This document shows, one piece after another, positions 6,900 to 11,367 of a stretch of 11,367 nucleotides of DNA (position 1 is its first letter; each line of letters opens with the position of its first letter). The stretch comes from an uncultured Opitutia bacterium (GTDB lineage: Bacteria; Verrucomicrobiota; Verrucomicrobiia; Opitutales; UBA953). The stretch covers positions 1-11,367 of the forward strand of contig CALNBE010000022.1 in the NCBI GenBank assembly GCA_937874455.1. The letters are read 5' to 3'. Under the pieces are notes generated by a model. The model was not told the DNA's origin. It did not search any database and saw only the letters and a program-made list of their open reading frames with translations. A program made the translations under genes and the position numbers.

Positions 6900-8057
6900 A
6901 TGGCTTCCCGCTCTTCCTCCGCCGCTTCCACCCATCCTTCCGACAACCGCACCGCCCGGCTCATCCTCAACGCCCTGCCCAACATCGGCCCCATCTCCTG
7001 CCGCCGGATGCTCGCCCACTGTCACGATTCCCCCGCCGCCATTTTTCTCCTCTCCCGCCAGCAACTCCTCGCCATCAAGGGAATCGGCCCGGCCATCGCC
7101 GACACATTGCTCAACTGGCGCAGCTTTTTTAATCCCTCCGCCGAGGAGGAAAAAATGGCCCAACGCAACCTGCGCTTCGTCACGCCCGAGGATGGCGAGG
7201 CCTACCCGCCTTTGCTCCGCGAGACTTACGACCCTCCGCTCGGGCTTTACGTCGCGGGCAATTTCCGCTGGCACGATCGCACCATCGCCATCGTCGGCAG
7301 CCGCCGCACCACGCCTTACGGTCGCGCCATGGCCCGTTCCCTGGCCGCCGGTCTTGCCGCGGCAGGCTGGTGCGTGGTTAGCGGGCTGGCCCGGGGTATC
7401 GACACCGCTGCGCATCAGGGCGCGTTGGACGCCGGGGGCGCAACAACCGCTGTGCTGGGCTGCGGGCCCGACATCGTTTACCCGCCCGAAAATCTCGACC
7501 TGCTCCGCGCCATTACCGAACAGGGCGCAGTCTTCAGCGAATTTCCTTTGGGGCGCTCCGCCGACAAACAAACTTTTCCCATGCGCAACCGAATCGTCGC
7601 CGGCATGTCCCGCGCCACCTTGGTCATCGAGTCCGATCTCAACGGGGGCAGCATGATCACCGCCCGCATGGCCGCCGACCAAAACCGCCTGGTCTGCGCC
7701 CTGCCGGGCCGCGCCGACCACGCTACCAGCCGCGGCTGCCACGCGCTGATCCGCGAGGGCGCAACCCTGGTCACTTCGGTCGAGGAAATTCTGGAGGAAC
7801 TGGGCGAGGCACCCGCCGCCCAGGGCGAGCTTCCTCTCGGCCCCGTCGGCACACGTCCCGAGCTTTCCGCCGCAGAGGAAAATCTCTGGCAACACTTCAC
7901 CGACGGCTCCGCCCACTCGCCCGACACCCTCGCCGATCGCACTGCGCTCCCGGTCGCCAACCTCATGGCCACATTGCTCGCACTCGAGCTCAAAAACCTT
8001 CTCATCAAAAATTCCTCCGGCCGCTATGAGGCCGCCCCGCGCACCGTCCGGCAGTAA
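6900..8057 (+). CDS. dprA: DNA-processing protein DprA (Smf)
   Basis: 385 residues, near the family length (E. coli Smf 374). An N-terminal helix-hairpin-helix region (LPNIGPISCRRM 26-37, IKGIGPAIADTLL 59-71) precedes the extended Rossmann core: VGSRRTTPYG at 132-141, SGLARGIDTAAHQ at 161-173, LGCGPD at 186-191, FPMRNRIVAG at 226-235, ESDLNGGSMITA at 244-255 and ALPG at 267-270. A winged-helix-like tail occupies about 323-380. DprA coats single-stranded DNA entering by natural transformation and loads RecA on it; in non-competent bacteria its role is less clear. No other competence gene is in the window. The ATG at 6900 has a pyrimidine-rich leader (CTTTCAACTTCCATTC) and no Shine-Dalgarno. 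The gene stands alone, divergent from the lipoprotein and convergent with the DUF2339 gene. Confidence 0.95.
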   Translation: MASRSSSAASTHPSDNRTARLILNALPNIGPISCRRMLAHCHDSPAAIFLLSRQQLLAIKGIGPAIADTLLNWRSFFNPSAEEEKMAQRNLRFVTPEDGEAYPPLLRETYDPPLGLYVAGNFRWHDRTIAIVGSRRTTPYGRAMARSLAAGLAAAGWCVVSGLARGIDTAAHQGALDAGGATTAVLGCGPDIVYPPENLDLLRAITEQGAVFSEFPLGRSADKQTFPMRNRIVAGMSRATLVIESDLNGGSMITARMAADQNRLVCALPGRADHATSRGCHALIREGATLVTSVEEILEELGEAPAAQGELPLGPVGTRPELSAAEENLWQHFTDGSAHSPDTLADRTALPVANLMATLLALELKNLLIKNSSGRYEAAPRTVRQ

Positions 8058-8062
8058 GCATT

Positions 8063-8108
8063 GCGGGGAAAGGAAAAGCCCTCGCAGGACACCCGTCTCC
8101 GCGGCATT
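8063..8108 (+). terminator. Weak terminator-like hairpin after dprA
   Basis: GCGGGGA at 8063-8069 can pair with TCTCCGC at 8096-8102 (seven pairs, one G-U wobble), followed by GGCATTTTC. The loop is 26 nt and the T-run only four, so this is a poor intrinsic terminator. It is the best candidate in the 175-bp convergent gap (8058-8232), which otherwise shows nothing I recognise. Confidence 0.2.
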
Positions 8109-8232
8109 TTCACACCCCTTCACCCCGTAGAGCCTCCGCTTCCGAAGCCCAAACTCCAGCGACAAGACTTCCCATGCCGCGTTCCTATTGCAGCCCCATA
8201 GCAAAAACCATTTTCCCCGCGCTGCCCGCCGC

Positions 8233-10911
8233 CTATCCCTTTTCGTCCGGCACTTTTTCCTCCCGCAAAAATCGCTGGTAAATCAGCGAGGCACCAATGG
8301 CCATCAGCGCGGTGCCGATCAGGGCGGCGATGCGGTAAAGATTCGCCAAACTGGCCAGATCCGCCACAAACAGCTTGAGCAACGTCACGCCGAGCAAGGC
8401 CAGCCCCGCGTAACGGGCCAGCGGAATCCGCCGCCACATTCCCACCACCACCAGGGCCAGCGCGAAAGCTCCCCAAGCTAGGGTGAAACTCATCCCGCGC
8501 GCAAATGCCTCCGCGTCCCGGGCCACAAAAACTTCCCACGGGTTTCCTCCTGCATTCACCGCAAAATAGTCGGCAATCTCCATGTTCACCAAGATGAACG
8601 CCAGCAACACCGCACCGCCGCGCAAAAGCCCGGGAACCTGCTGGTGCCAGCGCAAACTTTCCTCCGCCCGCGCCAGCAACCAGGCCACTGCAAGAAAGCC
8701 CCCAATCGCCACGCCATAGACATACAGGTAAACATTCCAAACCGGCCACCCGCTGCCCCACGCCGCCACCAATTCCTCCGCGCCCACGCTCAACCGGAAA
8801 AATACCGTCGCCAACAATCCCAGCGCCACCCCGCTCAATCCGCGATGCGGCACCTTGCGCATCAACCCGCACAGCGCCACCGCTTCCAGCGTCCAGGCCA
8901 CCGTCAACCACTGCCGCTCCAGTTGCTCGCCCAGCGCCAAGGTGACAAAAAACAGCGCCACCCCGCCAAGCCAAGCCAGCAAACGACTCCGCGCTGCGCC
9001 ATTTTCCTCCGGCAAATTCTTCGCCAGCAACCACCCGGCGCCCGCCACCGGCAACGCCAGCAGCAACGCCAGCAAACCGGGTGCCTGTGCCGGAAAAATT
9101 TCCTCCGCGCCGCAGCGCAGCAGGGGATAATGCAGGGGCAGCGACAACGCCGCCGCACCCCAAATTCCACGTGCCGCCAGCCATTCGCGCCAGCGCGCCA
9201 GCGGCACCGCCAGCCAGAACAACCCCAACCCCAGGCTCCAGCCAAACACCAACCAGACACTCGCACCCGGCCAGTTTGCCACCATCCAAATGCCTTCAAC
9301 CAGCAACGTCCCCAGCAAACCGATCCATTGCAAACAAGGTCGCCGCAGACCATGCAGCGCCCCAGCCAGCAACAGTCCCAAAAATGTCAGCGTGCAAAAA
9401 ATCGTTGTCGGATCCGGCAGGGAAATCAGCCCCGCCGCCAGCGCCAGCAACAGATACGGCATCAGACACGCCCCCAGCCCCGCCACCGCAATCACGCCGC
9501 TGTGTCGCGGCGAAACTTCCCGCAGTTTCCCTTGCGCCAGCACCAACGGCACAATGCCGTGAATCACCCCATAAGCCACCAGCACCGGCAACACCAACCA
9601 AGAGGGCCACTCGTCTGGGCTCACAATCCACACGCCCAGTCCCAGCGCAGTCAGCAACGCCAGCCCCGGCAACACCAGCGCCGTTCCCCGCTCCTTCCAC
9701 GCCACCGCCAAGGGCGGCACTCCCGCGAACAAAAGAAAGCCGAGCGCCAGCGGCTCCTGCAGCCTCGCCAGGGCATCCACCCCCGCCAGCAGCGCCAGCA
9801 CCGACAGGCCCGTCGCCGTCCACGCCATCGTGCGCCGCGGTCCAGACGCACCGCAAAGCAAAGTTCCTCCGAGATGCAGCAGGGGAAATCCGCCCGCCAC
9901 CACCAACGGGATCAACACTTCCGGACGCGCCGCGTAAACCGATCCGTAGGGCCAGACATACCGGACAATCCAGCCAAAATACAGCACCGCAAAACCCAGC
10001 CCGGCCAGCGGCGGCAGCCATCGCCAGTTGAGCCGTCCACTGCAGCCAAGCACGCCCACCGTCAGCAACGTCAAGTAGCCAAAGAGTCCTCCGGGGGAAT
10101 CGTTTCCGGTGCTCACCAGCACCGGCGTAAAAAACCCGGCCAACAATCCCAGCGCCGCCACCACTTGCGCCCGCATCAACCCCGCCAAGGAAAATGCCGC
10201 CACGGTCAGCCCAAGCAGTAACCCAAATGTCACGGCCGGCGTAAACAGCGGGAAATGGTAAAATCCACGACAAGCATAGATCACCGCAAAGAGTGTCACC
10301 ACGCCGGTCCCGGTCAGCGTCTGCATGGTGGTGCGATACACCGTATTCCGAAAGCACACCCCGCCTCCGACCAGGCCCAGCCCGAGAATTCCTCCGCCCA
10401 GCACCCGCACCCAAGGTGGAATCCAGCCGCGCTGAAAGGATTCAATGGTCAGATAAACCAGCCCCAAAAACAAAGCGAACCCGCCCACCCAAGCAATCAG
10501 CTTGGTCCCCAAAAACTGTTCCCACTCGATGGCTTTCTTGCCCGAAAATTTCTCCTGCCGCACCTCGCCCCGCACACCAATGGGAATTTCCTCCGCCGCA
10601 AGTTCCTTCGCGCCCGCCAGCTGCCCCCGAACATCCCGCCCGGATTCTTCCGAACGTCGTCCCACGGGCATCGGCAAAGGCGGCGGTGGCAACATCACCG
10701 GTGGCAATTCCGGCGGCCCATGCCCGCGCCCCCCTCCCTCTCCCGGGAAATTTTCCGGCGCGCCCAGTTTCCCCGCCCTCATTTCCCCCCTCAACTCCTT
10801 TAGCTGCCGCAGCGCTTCCACCGCCTTTCCTCGGGCCGACAAAGCCAGCGCCAACGCCACGAATGGCAGGCAAAGAACGAGCAGTCCGAAAAAAAACATC
10901 AGGTCATGCAT
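8233..10911 (-). CDS. Large polytopic membrane protein, DUF2339 family
   Basis: 892 residues. An N-terminal helix (about 4-25) is followed by a short charged helix (AVEALRQLKELRGEM, 30-44), a Gly/Pro-rich linker (about 50-85) and a charged stretch. The DUF2339 core begins near 130 with WEQFLGTKLIAWVGG, then FALFLGLVYL and RGWIPPWVRV, followed by a long series of hydrophobic segments; I estimate more than 20 membrane helices. The C-terminus (RYAGLALLGVTLLKLF, DLASLANLYRI, IYQRFLREEK) is also typical. The biochemical function of this family is not established; a transport or envelope role would be guesswork. The ATG at 10911 is preferred over an in-frame TTG at 10962, because a promoter-like pair lies between and over them and the N-terminal helix starts at 10911. 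It appears to be a single-gene unit, convergent with dprA. Confidence 0.88.
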   Translation of the reverse strand: MHDLMFFFGLLVLCLPFVALALALSARGKAVEALRQLKELRGEMRAGKLGAPENFPGEGGGRGHGPPELPPVMLPPPPLPMPVGRRSEESGRDVRGQLAGAKELAAEEIPIGVRGEVRQEKFSGKKAIEWEQFLGTKLIAWVGGFALFLGLVYLTIESFQRGWIPPWVRVLGGGILGLGLVGGGVCFRNTVYRTTMQTLTGTGVVTLFAVIYACRGFYHFPLFTPAVTFGLLLGLTVAAFSLAGLMRAQVVAALGLLAGFFTPVLVSTGNDSPGGLFGYLTLLTVGVLGCSGRLNWRWLPPLAGLGFAVLYFGWIVRYVWPYGSVYAARPEVLIPLVVAGGFPLLHLGGTLLCGASGPRRTMAWTATGLSVLALLAGVDALARLQEPLALGFLLFAGVPPLAVAWKERGTALVLPGLALLTALGLGVWIVSPDEWPSWLVLPVLVAYGVIHGIVPLVLAQGKLREVSPRHSGVIAVAGLGACLMPYLLLALAAGLISLPDPTTIFCTLTFLGLLLAGALHGLRRPCLQWIGLLGTLLVEGIWMVANWPGASVWLVFGWSLGLGLFWLAVPLARWREWLAARGIWGAAALSLPLHYPLLRCGAEEIFPAQAPGLLALLLALPVAGAGWLLAKNLPEENGAARSRLLAWLGGVALFFVTLALGEQLERQWLTVAWTLEAVALCGLMRKVPHRGLSGVALGLLATVFFRLSVGAEELVAAWGSGWPVWNVYLYVYGVAIGGFLAVAWLLARAEESLRWHQQVPGLLRGGAVLLAFILVNMEIADYFAVNAGGNPWEVFVARDAEAFARGMSFTLAWGAFALALVVVGMWRRIPLARYAGLALLGVTLLKLFVADLASLANLYRIAALIGTALMAIGASLIYQRFLREEKVPDEKG

Positions 10912-10932
10912 GGCGAATTGGTTGCGGAAAAA

Positions 10933-10962
10933 CTTATACCACAAAAAAAAAGAAAAGGACAA
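10933..10962 (-). promoter_or_regulatory. Probable sigma-70-type promoter of the DUF2339 gene
   Basis: On the minus strand TTGTCC (10962-10957) and TATAAG (10938-10933) are separated by 18 bp containing a T-rich run. They match the consensus at four and five of six bases. Transcription would start about 15-20 nt before the ATG at 10911. The T-rich spacer and surroundings stand out from the GC-rich neighbourhood. Confidence 0.5.
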
Positions 10963-11007
10963 TTGATGTTTTCAATCCCGTCCCTCGTTCCAGTCAATGA
11001 ATGCCCC

Positions 11008-11028
11008 AAGGCAACAACGGCCTTTTTT
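11008..11028 (+). terminator. Small hairpin followed by a T-run, purpose unclear
   Basis: AAGGC (11008-11012) and GCCTT (11020-11024) form a five-bp stem with a seven-nt loop, and the T-run extends to 11028. It looks like a minimal intrinsic terminator on the plus strand, but no plus-strand gene ends here; the nearest plus-strand gene upstream is dprA. Chance is a fair explanation. Confidence 0.2.
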
Positions 11029-11106
11029 CTGCGGCCCGCAACACCACCCGCCAGCACCGCAAGGCCTTCGCGACCGCCAATGATTTTTCAAAGGAAACTC
11101 CCGGTT

Positions 11107-11118
11107 GGAAAATTTTCC
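11107..11118. repeat. Perfect 12-bp palindrome GGAAAATTTTCC
   Basis: The site is fully self-complementary and lies about 45 bp upstream of the -10-like TATAGT of the right-hand lipoprotein gene, in the divergent intergenic region. A dimeric regulator could bind here, but related A3T3 words also occur inside genes of this window, so a regulatory role is not shown. Confidence 0.3.
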
Positions 11119-11161
11119 CAAAAATTTCTCCGCCTTCATCTTCCCTAAAGGTTCCGCCTGC

Positions 11162-11167
11162 TATAGT
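11162..11167 (+). promoter_or_regulatory. Possible -10 element of the right-hand lipoprotein gene
   Basis: TATAGT matches the -10 consensus at five of six bases and lies 20 bp before the ATG at 11188. No good -35 is seen at 16-18 bp upstream (the sequence there is TCTTCC), so an activator-dependent promoter or a chance match are both possible. Confidence 0.35.
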
Positions 11168-11187
11168 GGCAGCAGAAAACTTTCCTC

Positions 11188-11367
11188 ATGCCACGACTTT
11201 CTCCCAGACATTTCCTCGCCGCCGCCGCACTGCTCGCCCTCGGCGGCTGTGCCTACACGCCGGAAGACCCGGCCGCGGCCGCCGACTCCGGCGGCGGGAT
11301 GACGCCCGTGGTGGAGCCCGTCCCGGTGCCCCGGGGCAGCATGCCCGTGGGCACCAGCGCGCTCGGC
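11188..11367 (+). CDS. Lipoprotein, 5' part (3' end outside window)
   Basis: The first 60 residues of an open frame that continues past the right edge. A basic start (MPRLSPRH), a hydrophobic core (FLAAAALLAL) and the lipobox LGGC with Cys21 make a clear lipoprotein signal peptide. The visible mature part is low-complexity and Ala/Gly/Pro/Val-rich (DPAAAADSGGG, then VVEPVPVP), which looks like a flexible linker to a domain beyond the window. Family and role cannot be named. The ATG is preceded by a pyrimidine-rich CTTTCCTC and by a possible -10 element. The gene diverges from the DUF2339 gene; the 276 bp between them hold the promoter-like sites, hairpin and palindrome listed separately. Confidence 0.8.
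   Translation, partial: MPRLSPRHFLAAAALLALGGCAYTPEDPAAAADSGGGMTPVVEPVPVPRGSMPVGTSALG

Noticed and set aside
6816..8204. Long minus-strand open frame running through dprA into the small lipoprotein gene
   Set aside because: Low-complexity Gly/Ala-rich translation with no motif, opposite a complete dprA. Only its last 95 codons, from the signal peptide on, are accepted as the lipoprotein gene.
8644..10221. A 525-codon open frame on the plus strand, opposite the DUF2339 gene
   Set aside because: Its translation is dominated by Gln, Arg, His and Pro with no domain, as expected from the complement of a GC-rich membrane-protein gene. The minus-strand frame has clear family motifs.
9000..10800. 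Recurrent TTTCCTCCGC-like words in the DUF2339 gene, considered as a repeat family
   Set aside because: On the coding strand many are GCGGAGGAA, the frequent codons for Ala-Glu-Glu (as in GAEEI, GAEEL, AEEIP); spacing is irregular and no longer unit is shared.
10906..11148. An 80-codon plus-strand open frame in the region before the right lipoprotein gene
   Set aside because: It overlaps the DUF2339 start and promoter, has no leader signal or recognisable motif, and its composition does not resemble the neighbouring genes.

Overview
The window is GC-rich and densely coded, from a bacterium that is most likely a verrucomicrobium close to Opitutae (Planctomycetota is the main alternative). This placement is inference. 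It rests on an olefin-biosynthesis (ole) pair next to a membrane Ser/Thr kinase, a large DUF2339 protein, pyrimidine-rich translation leaders, and A3T3 words in a GC-rich background. No rRNA or other taxonomic marker is present.

Layout, left to right. (1) 1-2247, plus strand: the 3' part of oleC, then complete oleD, 9 nt apart. These are the last enzymes of head-to-head long-chain olefin synthesis; oleA and oleB should lie off the left edge. (2) 2385-3782, plus: a one-pass membrane Hanks-type kinase whose outer domain looks like a carbohydrate-binding jelly roll. (3) 6815-3801, minus: an apparent operon of small lipoprotein, oppB, oppC, a cysteine-free FmdB-like protein and a GNAT acetyltransferase, with gaps of 8, 3, 62 and 20 nt. 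(4) 6900-8057, plus: dprA, the RecA loader for incoming single-stranded DNA, divergent from the lipoprotein. (5) 10911-8233, minus: an 892-residue polytopic DUF2339 protein, convergent with dprA. (6) 11188 to the right edge, plus: the start of another lipoprotein, divergent from the DUF2339 gene across a 276-bp region holding promoter-like sites and a perfect 12-bp palindrome.

The genes form separate functional units and not one pathway: membrane hydrocarbon synthesis, envelope sensing, oligopeptide-type import, transformation or recombination, and a membrane protein of unknown role. I see no mobile element, CRISPR array, tRNA or rRNA. I do not see a clear new multi-gene system. The most unusual items are the kinase's ectodomain with its long activation loop, the FmdB-like protein that has lost every zinc ligand, and a permease pair whose operon start carries a 94-residue lipoprotein where a binding protein might be expected.
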